Shown: in pieces, positions 25,964-34,077 of the stretch | How the letters are laid out: each line of letters begins with the position of its first letter | Position numbering within the stretch: the first letter of the stretch is position 1 | From: Streptomyces katrae | GTDB lineage: Bacteria; Actinomycetota; Actinomycetes; Streptomycetales; Streptomycetaceae | Direction: 5' to 3' | NCBI RefSeq assembly: GCF_000717655.1 | Contig: NZ_JNZY01000006.1 | Coordinates: 263,007-327,006 of the forward strand | DNA: 64,000 nt | Made by a program: the position numbers and the translations under genes | Notes under the pieces: model-generated | Database searches by the model: none | Told to the model about the DNA's origin: nothing | Seen by the model: the letters and a program-made list of their open reading frames with translations, nothing else

Positions 25964-28273
25964 TCAGCGGACCACCAGGGAGGTGAGGGAGGGCTCGTCG
26001 AGCCGGACGGAGGCGGCACGGCCGCCGAGGAGGAAACCGCGCACGGCGTACGGGCCGCCGGGCGCGCGGGGGTCGATCTCGCGCTCGACGGTCCCCGAGG
26101 CCGCGAGCTCGGCGCCGGTCACCCGGCACAACTCGGCTCCGTCGGCGGGCCGGTGGGGCCGGGCCGCACCGCCGCCCGCTCCGGCGACGAGGACGAAGTC
26201 GGGCAGCCCGGAGCCGGGATGCCCACCGGGCGCGTGGAGTGTCACCCGGAGCACGGCGGGACCGCGGCGCAGCATCCGCCGCGGCCCGGGCAGGAGCCGG
26301 TACGCGATGGCCACGTCGGCCGGGAGGACGGCCTGCTCGGCGTCGCGCGGGGCGGCCGCGGTCGCGAGCGCGCTGCGCGGGGCGGCGTACGCCGTGACGC
26401 GGACGGCGCCGGGGCCGACCGGCAGCTCCAGCCCCTCGCGCAGGAACACGGACCGCACGACGCGGTGTTCGGCGCGCTCGCCGCCGGACTCGGGGGTCAC
26501 CGCGACCGTGACCCGGCCGGCGCCGTCGGGCCAGTCGAAGCTGATCCGGGCCCGCCCGGCGGTGGTCCTCCGGACCGTGAGCCCCGTGACCGGCTCCGGA
26601 ACCTCGACCACCACGCCCGGCCCGGCCAGCGCCCGTTCGCCCAGGACGGCCACGGCGCTGACGGTGGCCAGCGTGCCGGGCGGCGGCTGCGCGATCCCGT
26701 CGGAGTCCACCCAGGGCAGCGCCGCAGGCAGCACGGAGGCCGCCAGCTCGGCCCCCTCGGCGGGAGCCGTCCCCGGCCACTGCACGAACCGTACGCCGCC
26801 GCTCCCGCCGCCGCCCCGCGTCCACCGGAACTCCAGCCCGCCGGCGTCCCGGGCAACGGCGCCGAGCCCGACCACCGGCTCCGGCCAGGGATGCACGGCG
26901 GCGGGCGCCTCGACCCCGCCGGACCACACCTCGCCGCCCACGCCCGCGTACCGGCACCGCACCCGCAGCACGTACGCCCCGGGCTCCAGCCCCTCGGCCC
27001 GTACGGCTTCCCGCCCGTCCGCCGCGCCGGGGGCGACCGGGGGCCCGAGTTCCACGGCGCCGCCCTCGGGGCCGGTCAGGGTCGCCCGTACGCCCGTCGA
27101 GCCGGGCGGGCGGAGCCAGGAGGCTTCGACGCGGGCCCGGCCGTCGGTGACGCGGAGTTCCGTCACCTCGGGGGCGACGAGCAGCGGGGCGCTGATCAGG
27201 GGTGTGCCGCCCGCGGCGGGAAGGGCCACGTACCGGGCCTCGCGCCCGAGCGGGGCCCGGCGGTCCGTCAGCGGCCCCGTGCCGAGCGGGCCGGGCACCT
27301 CCGGCAGCGGTGTGGTGAGCGGCTCGCGCCGGGTCAGCCGGACCACCCGCCAGCTCCCGTCCGGCTCGGCGCCGGGCGGTCTGCGCAGGGCCACCCCGCC
27401 GGGCAGGGGCCACGCCTCCAGCGGCCCGGGCTCCCCGTCGGCCGGGCGGTGGGTGCGCACCAGCCCCCGCACCGCGCGCGGGCAGTCCCAGGCCAGCCGG
27501 GCCGCCTCCCCGTACGCCGCAGCGGCCTGCTCCGGATCCTCGCGGTCCTCGTACTCCCGGGCCTCGTCCAGCAGGGCGTCGGCGGCCCGTACCCGCCCGG
27601 CCAGTTCGGCCAGCCGGCGCGCCAGCAGCGGGTCCCCGGCAGCCACCGACGGCGGCAGTACGGCGGCGCTCCGGGCGGCGGCGCGCACCCGCCCGGCCAG
27701 CCACGCGTCCTCCAGCCCCTCGGCGGCGGCCCGCTGCGCCGGGTCCAGCCGGGGGCTCCCCGCGGCCGCGTGCACCAGGGCCGCAGCCTCGTCGGGGTCG
27801 ACCCCGAAACCGGCGGCCGTGTCCGGCAGGTCCCCCCCGGGGTGGTCGTGCAGCAGCTGCACCAGCTGGTACAGCAGGATCCGCCGCAGCGCAGCCGGAT
27901 CCCGCTCCTGGATCGCGGCCAGCTGCTCCAGCAGCGCACCGGCACCGGGATCCGCCCCGGCCGCGGCCCCGGCGGCGGCCCCCCGGGCAGCCCGCAGCCC
28001 CCGCAGGGCCTGGGCCCCCACATGGCGTCTGCGCCCCGGCCCTTCGACGGCGAAGATCCCGTCGAGCACCCGGAACCGCCCGCCGGCAGGGACCAGTAAC
28101 TCACCCAAGTGGCGTAAACCCAAGGCCTGTTGCGCCGCCACGAGTTCCCCGTACCGTGCCACCAGCGGAGCAGCCGGCAGGCCGGAAAGCGCGCGGGACC
28201 GCCCCAGGGCATGCCCGAACTCGGTCCCTGCCATCTGCTCCGCACCCCCCGTGCAGTGTGTTTCGGAGGTCAT
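25964..28273 (-). CDS. Large FN3-like protein of the GTPase/TerY operon
   Basis: A protein of up to 769 residues. The N-terminal 250 residues are helical and Ala-rich (coiled-coil or TPR-like, with an AAAAYGEAARLAW segment). The remainder has several beta-rich blocks of fibronectin type III character, for example PEVTELRVTDGRARVEASW and PVTGLTVRRTTAGRARISF, suggesting a protein-protein interaction role. There is no signal peptide or membrane helix, so it is cytoplasmic. It is the first gene of the eight-gene operon and its stop is one base before the next ATG. The start may be ATG 28273 (weak ribosome site) or the internal Met of MAGTEFGHALG. I do not recognise a catalytic function. Confidence 0.7.
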   Translation of the reverse strand: MTSETHCTGGAEQMAGTEFGHALGRSRALSGLPAAPLVARYGELVAAQQALGLRHLGELLVPAGGRFRVLDGIFAVEGPGRRRHVGAQALRGLRAARGAAAGAAAGADPGAGALLEQLAAIQERDPAALRRILLYQLVQLLHDHPGGDLPDTAAGFGVDPDEAAALVHAAAGSPRLDPAQRAAAEGLEDAWLAGRVRAAARSAAVLPPSVAAGDPLLARRLAELAGRVRAADALLDEAREYEDREDPEQAAAAYGEAARLAWDCPRAVRGLVRTHRPADGEPGPLEAWPLPGGVALRRPPGAEPDGSWRVVRLTRREPLTTPLPEVPGPLGTGPLTDRRAPLGREARYVALPAAGGTPLISAPLLVAPEVTELRVTDGRARVEASWLRPPGSTGVRATLTGPEGGAVELGPPVAPGAADGREAVRAEGLEPGAYVLRVRCRYAGVGGEVWSGGVEAPAAVHPWPEPVVGLGAVARDAGGLEFRWTRGGGGSGGVRFVQWPGTAPAEGAELAASVLPAALPWVDSDGIAQPPPGTLATVSAVAVLGERALAGPGVVVEVPEPVTGLTVRRTTAGRARISFDWPDGAGRVTVAVTPESGGERAEHRVVRSVFLREGLELPVGPGAVRVTAYAAPRSALATAAAPRDAEQAVLPADVAIAYRLLPGPRRMLRRGPAVLRVTLHAPGGHPGSGLPDFVLVAGAGGGAARPHRPADGAELCRVTGAELAASGTVEREIDPRAPGGPYAVRGFLLGGRAASVRLDEPSLTSLVVR

Positions 28274-28421
28274 TCCAGCAGATGCGCGGACCGTCCGGGA
28301 GGTCTTTCCGTTCTCCAGCTGTACCGCGCGGTGTCACGAACTGATCCCCGTCCGGTACCCCGGGACCGCTGTCCTTGGGTCGCCCCTCGACACCCCCCCT
28401 CACTTGCAGAGGTCGTCCCCC
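28274..28421. promoter_or_regulatory. Divergent promoter region, GTPase operon and phospholipase C
   Basis: The 148-base gap must contain the promoter of the eight-gene minus-strand operon and of the plus-strand phospholipase gene. Streptomyces phospholipase C genes are often phosphate-regulated, but I could not find two good direct repeats of the PHO-box type here. Confidence 0.45.
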
Positions 28422-30482
28422 ATGGCTGAGCTCAATCGCCGCAGGTTCCTGCAGATCGCGGGCGGAACCGCCGCAGTCGCGATGCTGAACGAGAGCATCG
28501 CGCGCGCGGCCGCCATCCCGGCGCAGGGCAGTACCGGCACCATCCAGGACATCGAGCACATCGTGGTCCTCGTGCAGGAGAACCGGTCCTTCGACCAGTA
28601 CTTCGGCTCGATGAAGGGCGTCCGGGGCTTCGGCGACCCGCGGCCCGTCCTCCAGGACAACGGGAAGTCCGTCTTCTACCAGTCCAACGGGACGAAGGAC
28701 ATCCTCCCGTTCAACCCGCAGGTCAGCGACCTGGGCATGAAGTTCGTCGAGGGTCTGAACCACGACTGGGCCGGCGGCCACGCCGCGTACAACAACGGCA
28801 AGTACGACAAGTGGGTCCCGGCCAAGACGGCCACGACCATGGCCTACATGACGCGGAACGACATCCCGTTCCACTACGCGCTCGCCGACGCCTTCACGGT
28901 CTGCGACGCCTACCACTGCTCCTTCATCGGCGCCACCGACCCGAACCGCTACTACATGTGGACGGGCCACACGGGCAACGACGGCACCGGCGGCGGCCCG
29001 GTCCTCGGCAACCAGGAAGCCGGTTACGGCTGGAAGACGTACCCGGAGCGCCTGGAGGCCGCCGGGGTCTCCTGGAAGGTCTACCAGGACATCGGCGACG
29101 GCCTGAACGCGGCCGGCTCGTGGGGCTGGATCAGCGACGCGTTCCGCGGCAACTACGGCGACAACTCGCTGCTGTACTTCAACAACTACCGCAACGCCGC
29201 GCCCGGCAGCCCCCTGTACGAGAAGGCCCGCACGGGCACCAACGCCAAGGCGGGCGAGGGCTACTTCGACAAGCTGCGCGCGGACGTGGTGAACGGCACG
29301 CTGCCCCAGGTCTCCTGGATCGCCGCGCCCGAGGCCTTCAGCGAGCACCCGAACTGGCCGGTCAACTTCGGTGCCTGGTACATCTCGCAGGTCCTGGACG
29401 CGCTGACCGCCAACCCGGCGGTGTGGGCGAAGACGGCGTTCTTCATCACCTACGACGAGAACGACGGCTTCTTCGACCACGTCGTCCCGCCGTACCCGCC
29501 GGCGTCCGCGGCATGGGGCCTGTCCACGGCCGACGTCTCGAAGGACCTGTACGCCGGGGGCGGCGGCTACGCGGCCGGCCCGTACGGCCTCGGCCCGCGC
29601 GTCCCGATGATCGTGGTCTCCCCGTGGAGCAAGGGCGGCTACGTCTGCTCCGAGACCTTCGACCACACCTCGGTGATCCGCTTCATGGAGAAGCGCTTCG
29701 GCGTGCAAGAGCCCAACATCTCGCCGTGGCGCCGTGCCGTCTGCGGGGACCTGACCTCGGCGTTCGACTTCTCGAGGGCGGACGCCTCGCCCGCGGCCCT
29801 GCCCTCGACGGCGGGCTACGTCCCGCCGGACCACAACGCCCACCCCTCCTACCACCCGGTCCCGCCGGCGACGGGCGCCCTGCCCAAGCAGGAGGCGGGC
29901 CGCAAGCCCACGCGCGCACTCGGCTACGCCCCGTACGTCGACGGCAAGGCCACGGTGTCCACGGGCCAGTTCACCCTGACCTTCTCCTCCGGCCCGAGCC
30001 TCGGCGCGCACTTCCACATCACCTCGGGGAACCGGACGGACGGCCCCTGGCCGTACACCGTCGAGGCGGGCAAGACCCTTTCCGACACCTGGAGCACCGG
30101 CAGCTCCACCGGCAACCAGATCAACCTCACGGTCTGGGGCCCGAACGGCTTCCTGCGCACCTGGAAGGGACCGGCGAAGAAGGCGGGCCCGGAGGTCACG
30201 GCCCGCCACGACGCGGCCACCGGCAATCTGAAGCTGACCCTGACCAACTCCGGCTCGGCGGCGGTCAACCTGACGGTGACCAACGCCTACGGCGGCACGC
30301 CCCAGACCCTCCGCGTCGCGGCCGGCGGCACGGCCGCGTACACGGCGGACCTGGCCGCCACGGGCCGCTGGTACGACGTCAAGGTCGTCTCCGACGCGGA
30401 CAGCACCTTCCTCCGCCGCTTCGCAGGCCACGTGGAAACGGGCGCCCCGGGCCTCTCCGACCCGGCGATCAAGACCGTCTGA
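28422..30482 (+). CDS. Secreted phosphocholine-specific phospholipase C
   Basis: A 686-residue enzyme with a twin-arginine signal (NRRRFLQIAGG, residues 5-15, then a hydrophobic stretch ending at an Ala-rich cleavage region). The mature protein begins the phosphoesterase domain with VVLVQENRSFDQYFGS, contains FITYDENDGFFDHV and a late HTSVIRFMEKRFG block, all typical of non-hemolytic phospholipase C. Two C-terminal beta domains follow from about residue 500, as in this family. It hydrolyses phosphatidylcholine or sphingomyelin outside the cell and can supply phosphate. ATG 28422 was chosen because the signal peptide begins there. It is monocistronic and ends 31 bases before a strong hairpin. 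Confidence 0.93.
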   Translation: MAELNRRRFLQIAGGTAAVAMLNESIARAAAIPAQGSTGTIQDIEHIVVLVQENRSFDQYFGSMKGVRGFGDPRPVLQDNGKSVFYQSNGTKDILPFNPQVSDLGMKFVEGLNHDWAGGHAAYNNGKYDKWVPAKTATTMAYMTRNDIPFHYALADAFTVCDAYHCSFIGATDPNRYYMWTGHTGNDGTGGGPVLGNQEAGYGWKTYPERLEAAGVSWKVYQDIGDGLNAAGSWGWISDAFRGNYGDNSLLYFNNYRNAAPGSPLYEKARTGTNAKAGEGYFDKLRADVVNGTLPQVSWIAAPEAFSEHPNWPVNFGAWYISQVLDALTANPAVWAKTAFFITYDENDGFFDHVVPPYPPASAAWGLSTADVSKDLYAGGGGYAAGPYGLGPRVPMIVVSPWSKGGYVCSETFDHTSVIRFMEKRFGVQEPNISPWRRAVCGDLTSAFDFSRADASPAALPSTAGYVPPDHNAHPSYHPVPPATGALPKQEAGRKPTRALGYAPYVDGKATVSTGQFTLTFSSGPSLGAHFHITSGNRTDGPWPYTVEAGKTLSDTWSTGSSTGNQINLTVWGPNGFLRTWKGPAKKAGPEVTARHDAATGNLKLTLTNSGSAAVNLTVTNAYGGTPQTLRVAAGGTAAYTADLAATGRWYDVKVVSDADSTFLRRFAGHVETGAPGLSDPAIKTV

Positions 30483-30513
30483 CCCCACCCCGCGGGTGAA
30501 CGCCCCTGGTTCC

Positions 30514-30553
30514 GCGCCCGCGCGGTCAACGCTCGCGTTGACTTCGCGGGCGC
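30514..30553 (+). terminator. Hairpin terminator after phospholipase C
   Basis: Two 18-base arms (30514-30531 and 30536-30553) pair with two mismatches around a CTCG loop, giving a very GC-rich stem. It lies 32 bases after the phospholipase stop. No T-tract follows, which is common for Streptomyces terminators. Confidence 0.7.
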
Positions 30554-30640
30554 GCGCCCGTCACCGGCCGGTGTGGTGGTCGGCGGGGTGGGCAGGAGGT
30601 ACGGGTCCGCTCCGCCACCCCCGCCACCGAGGGAGAACGC

Positions 30641-31396
30641 ATGGCCATCGCCCACCGCAGGATCGGCACCGGCCCCGTCCGCGTCATCGTGCTGCACGAC
30701 TGGTTCGGCACCTCTGCCAACTGGGGGTCCGTACTGGATTACTTGGACCCCGAGGGGTTCTCGTACGCCTTCCTCGACTACCGCGGGTACGGCGACCGCC
30801 GCGACGTCGCCGGCCGCTACAGCCTCCCCGAGATCGCCGACGACGTGCTCGCGCTCGCCGACGAGATCGGCTGGGACACCTTCTCCCTCATGGGCCACTC
30901 CATGGGCGGCAAGGCGATGCAGCAGGTGCTGGTCCGCGCCCCCGAGCGGATCGAGAAGCTGATCGGGATCAACCCGGTCCCCGCCGGCCCGTACGAGATG
31001 GACGACGCGACCCACGCTCTCTTCCACGGCGCCGCCCACAGCGCCGGGAACCGGCGGACCATCCTCGACCTCGTCACCGGCCACCGGGCGAGCCGCCACT
31101 GGCTGGACCGGATGATCGCGCACTCCCTCGACGTCTCCCGCCCGGAGGCCTTCGGCGCGTACCTCGCGAGCTGGCAGCCGCTGGACCTGTCCGCCGCCGT
31201 GAAGGGCAGCACCGTCCCGGTGCTGGTCCTCGTCGGGGAGTACGACCTCGCCCTCACCCCCGAGGTGATGCGGGCCACCTGGCAGGTCGCGTATCCCAAC
31301 TGCCGGGTCCACCCCGTCCCCGGCGCCGGGCACTACCCGCCGCACGAGACCCCGGTCGCTTTCGCCGCCGCGGTGGAGGCGTTCCTGCGCGGATAG
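30641..31396 (+). CDS. Alpha/beta-fold hydrolase
   Basis: A 251-residue hydrolase of the lipase/peroxidase-like alpha/beta type. The nucleophile elbow is GHSMGG, the acid is the Asp in VGEYDLAL, and the base is the His in GAGHYPPHE, so the triad is complete. An oxyanion-side motif LHDWFGTS occurs near residue 18. Substrate is unknown; candidates are small esters, lactones or epoxides. ATG 30641 is preceded by GAGGGAG. It stands alone between the phospholipase terminator and the tRNA terminator. Confidence 0.9.
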   Translation: MAIAHRRIGTGPVRVIVLHDWFGTSANWGSVLDYLDPEGFSYAFLDYRGYGDRRDVAGRYSLPEIADDVLALADEIGWDTFSLMGHSMGGKAMQQVLVRAPERIEKLIGINPVPAGPYEMDDATHALFHGAAHSAGNRRTILDLVTGHRASRHWLDRMIAHSLDVSRPEAFGAYLASWQPLDLSAAVKGSTVPVLVLVGEYDLALTPEVMRATWQVAYPNCRVHPVPGAGHYPPHETPVAFAAAVEAFLRG

Positions 31397-31407
31397 GAGG
31401 AGGACGC

Positions 31408-31449
31408 AAAAAAGCCCCAGGGGTGCGAGGAGACCTCGTACCCCTGGGG
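31408..31449 (-). terminator. Rho-independent terminator of tRNA-His
   Basis: A hairpin with about 16-base arms (31415-31430 and 31434-31449), a three-base loop and one mismatch is followed on the minus strand by CTTTTTTG (A-run 31408-31413 on the plus strand). It starts six bases after the tRNA 3' end. A stem plus T-run of this quality is unusual in such a GC-rich genome. Confidence 0.92.
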
Positions 31450-31454
31450 ATCAG

Positions 31455-31528
31455 GGTGAGTGACGGGACTTGAACCCGCGGCCACCTGGACCACAACCAG
31501 GTGCTCTACCAACTGAGCTACACCCACC
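31455..31528 (-). tRNA. tRNA-His (anticodon GTG)
   Basis: A 74-base cloverleaf with a seven-pair acceptor stem, the D-arm sequence AGCTCAGTTGGTAGAGC, anticodon loop TTGTGGT with GTG, and T-arm GGTTCAAGTCC. The extra 5' G (G-1) opposite C73, a hallmark of tRNA-His, is encoded at 31528/31455. CCA is not encoded. A terminator follows directly. Confidence 0.97.
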
Positions 31529-31601
31529 ACGAAGGGCGGCGGACCACCCGTTCGATGTGCATGCACAGCATAGCTGATCAGGAGGGTGGTCCCGCCACGC
31601 G

Positions 31602-32345
31602 TCATCCGGCCGCGGCGTGCGCGACGGCCGCCGCCGCGAGCGCCTTCACGACGGGGTGCGGGCGCCTTCCGTCACCGGACAGCTCGGGCTGGAACAGCGT
31701 GGCCAGGAAGAAGGGGTGTCCCGGCAGCTCCGCGATGCGTGCCTGCCCTTCCTCGTCGTACCCCGACAGCCGCAGCCCGTGGGCGGTGAGCACCGGCAGG
31801 TACCGAGGCTCCGGGCCGTAGCTGCAGTGGTAGCGCTCCATGGACCGTTCCGCGCCGAGCACGGACTCGGCGAGCGACCCGGGCTCGGCCCGTACGAGGC
31901 CCTCGTGGCCGACGAGCGAACAGGCGAGCGGGGCGATCAGCAGGTCCTCGGCCCCGGGATCGTTCTCGGCGTGCGCGACGCCGGCCAGCCCGCAGACCGA
32001 GCGGGCGTACTCCAGCAGCGTGTGCTGGAAGCCGCCGCAGGTCCCGAGGAAGGGGATGCCCTGCTCCCGCGCGACCCGGATCGCGGCGAGCGCCCCGGCC
32101 TCACTGGCGTACGGGCTGCCGGGCAGGACCCAGACCGCGTCGAACCGGGCCAGGGCCCCGGAGGCGGCCTCGGCCCCGGCGTCGCCGGTGGGGATCCAGT
32201 AGGCGTCGAGGGCGAGCCCGTCGCGGGAGGCGAGGGCGTCGAGGAGCCCGGGGATGCGGGTGTGGGACTTCACGTGCGGGGAGCGGTCGCCGACGAGGGC
32301 GACCCGTGCGGGCAGGGGGGTCCGGGTGGTCCGTGCAGTGGTCAT
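31602..32345 (-). CDS. CTP synthase C-terminal-like glutamine amidotransferase family protein
   Basis: A 247-residue class I glutamine amidotransferase-like protein. The nucleophile elbow GTCGGFQHTLLEYA carries the Cys, and FQPELSG stands where class I enzymes usually have the His-Pro-Glu. That substitution matches the small CTP-synthase-C-terminal-related family, whose members lack the synthase domain. The N-terminal VALVGDRSPHVKSH is also typical. Activity and partner are unknown. ATG 32345 has AGGA eight bases upstream; another in-frame ATG lies three codons earlier. It is read toward the tRNA, with no coupled neighbour. Confidence 0.85.
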   Translation of the reverse strand: MTTARTTRTPLPARVALVGDRSPHVKSHTRIPGLLDALASRDGLALDAYWIPTGDAGAEAASGALARFDAVWVLPGSPYASEAGALAAIRVAREQGIPFLGTCGGFQHTLLEYARSVCGLAGVAHAENDPGAEDLLIAPLACSLVGHEGLVRAEPGSLAESVLGAERSMERYHCSYGPEPRYLPVLTAHGLRLSGYDEEGQARIAELPGHPFFLATLFQPELSGDGRRPHPVVKALAAAAVAHAAAG

Positions 32346-32425
32346 GCCGGTCATCCTGCGACCCGGCCCCGGTTCAGCGCCAACGATTGTTCCTGCATGT
32401 TCCATCAGCAGATCTGATCGCTGTC

Positions 32426-32944
32426 TCAGTGCTTCAGTGCGGCCTTGGTGGCCACGAGGATCAAGCCGAGGAAGAGGTTGACGACCCCCTCGGCGGCCAG
32501 CTGGCCGCGGGTGGCACCGGCGCGGGCGGCGCCGAGGCACGCCCAGATGACCTGCTGCGCCACCGCCACGATCATGGCCAGCCACGCCGTCCCCACGTAG
32601 TCCAGTCCGAGGACGCCGCTGAGGGCCACAGCGGCCGCGGGCAGGGCGGCTGCCTCGACGATGGGCCACTCGTGCAGGGCGACCCGGCGGATCTCGTGCC
32701 GGCTCCACGGCTGCCCGACCAGCCGTTCCCCCGCGAGCTCGGCGTAAACGTGGGTGGCCCAGAACACCAGGCCCGTGACGAGCAGGAGGAGTACGAGGTG
32801 AAGCCGCGGACGGTCGCCGACGGTACTTGCGGTGGCCACCACGGAGGTGGCGAGGAGGGAGCCGTACACGGCGCCGGCGGAGTCGGTCCGGGATGCGCGC
32901 CGTGGCCTGCTGCGGCCTGCGGACGGGCCACTGGGGATGCTCAC
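32426..32944 (-). CDS. Integral membrane protein of unknown function
   Basis: About 172 residues with four hydrophobic helices: near LHLVLLLLVTGLVFWATHVYA, AAALPAAAVALSGVLGL, TAWLAMIVAVAQQVIWACLG and GVVNLFLGLILVATKAALKH. No catalytic or transport motif is recognised. The GTG at 32944 (VSIPSG) is a likely start; a GTG at 32974 is possible. Codon use is like its neighbours. It is divergent from the LysR gene at 33128. Confidence 0.75.
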   Translation of the reverse strand: MSIPSGPSAGRSRPRRASRTDSAGAVYGSLLATSVVATASTVGDRPRLHLVLLLLVTGLVFWATHVYAELAGERLVGQPWSRHEIRRVALHEWPIVEAAALPAAAVALSGVLGLDYVGTAWLAMIVAVAQQVIWACLGAARAGATRGQLAAEGVVNLFLGLILVATKAALKH

Positions 32945-33127
32945 CCCGTCCACGATAGGGACGCCGCGTCCCACCGCCGGCCGGGCGCGCCGTGCGGCGG
33001 CTCACCGGGCTGCGGCGGCCCGCCGGCCTCCCCGGCCGGGGCGGTACGCGGAAACGCGCGGCGGGGCTCTGCGGACGGGGCGGGGCTCGGCGGGCCCGGC
33101 CCGCGCAGCCGGTGGCACGCTGGCGCC

Positions 33128-33973
33128 ATGGATCCGCACCTGCTCCGCACCTTCGTCGCCGTCGCCCGGCTGGCCTCCTTCTCCGCCGCCGCCCGCGAGC
33201 TCGGCTACACCCAGTCCGCCGTGTCCCAGCACATCGCCGCCCTCGAGGGCGACCTGCGTGCCGAGCTCCTCACCCGACGGCCCGTGGAGCCGACCCCGGC
33301 CGGGGTGCGGCTGCTGGAACACGCCGGGCCGCTGCTGCTGCGGCTCGACGCGGCCCGTGCCGATGTGCTGCGGCTGGCCGCCGCGCCGACCGGACAGGTC
33401 ACCCTCGCCGCGTCCCCGCTCTCCGTCGGGCCCCGGCTGCCGGCCGCGCTGCCGGCCACGGGGGTGGTGCTGCGGGTGCTGCCCGCCGCCGAGGTGCCGG
33501 CCGCCGTCGCCACCGGCGGCTGCGACCTCGGCCTGGTCGACGGCCTCGCCGCGCCCAGCGACCCGCTGCGGCTGCCCGACGTGGCCCCGCTCACCGTGAC
33601 CGGCGTCGGGGAGGAGGGGCTCGCCGTACTGCTCCCGGCCGGGCACCCGTTCGCCGGCCGGGCCGCGCTCCGGCTCGACGACCTCGCCGACGCCCGCTGG
33701 ATCGACGCCCCCGACGCGCTGCCGGTGCCCGCCGCCGTCCGGACCGCCCCGGCCCTGCGCTACGACGGCACCGACCTGCACGCCCTGTGCGCCCTCGCCG
33801 CCGCCGGGCACGGCCTGGTCCTGCTGCCCCGCCGGGTGGCCGAGGCCGCCGCGGCCGGGGTCGCCGTACCGCTGTCCGACCCGCGCCTGGTGCACCGTAC
33901 GGAACTCCTCGCCCCCGCCACCCCGACCCCCGAAGCCGCCGCCCTCGCCGTCCGGCTCACCGCGTCCCGGTAG
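33128..33973 (+). CDS. LysR-family transcriptional regulator
   Basis: A 281-residue LysR-type regulator. The N-terminal winged helix-turn-helix reads LLRTFVAVARLASFSAAAREL then YTQSAVSQHIAALE, the family signature. The rest is a periplasmic-binding-like sensor domain with an LLPAGHPFAG segment. It likely controls itself and a neighbour; the divergent membrane protein or the M24 peptidase downstream are candidates. The stop adjoins one arm of a perfect 14-base inverted repeat. Confidence 0.92.
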   Translation: MDPHLLRTFVAVARLASFSAAARELGYTQSAVSQHIAALEGDLRAELLTRRPVEPTPAGVRLLEHAGPLLLRLDAARADVLRLAAAPTGQVTLAASPLSVGPRLPAALPATGVVLRVLPAAEVPAAVATGGCDLGLVDGLAAPSDPLRLPDVAPLTVTGVGEEGLAVLLPAGHPFAGRAALRLDDLADARWIDAPDALPVPAAVRTAPALRYDGTDLHALCALAAAGHGLVLLPRRVAEAAAAGVAVPLSDPRLVHRTELLAPATPTPEAAALAVRLTASR

Positions 33974-34036
33974 GGGGTGTCTTGCCACGGCACCGGGCGC
34001 CGCCCCCTGATCCGGCCTGACCGGCAAGACACCCCC
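33973..34036. terminator. Perfect 14-bp inverted repeat between lysR and the M24 peptidase gene
   Basis: GGGGGTGTCTTGCC at 33973-33986 and its exact reverse complement at 34023-34036 are separated by 36 bases. The left arm begins at the last base of the lysR stop codon. It may form a long-loop terminator or, since LysR sites are dyads, an operator for the peptidase gene that starts 41 bases later. Confidence 0.55.
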
Positions 34037-34077
34037 AGCCACTCGCGCGCGGCCCCCCGCGGCGGCAGGATCGCAGC

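Noticed and set aside
25983..30482. 1499-codon plus-strand ORF ending in phospholipase C
   Set aside because: The true gene starts at 28422 with a twin-arginine signal peptide; the upstream part lies opposite the FN3-like gene.
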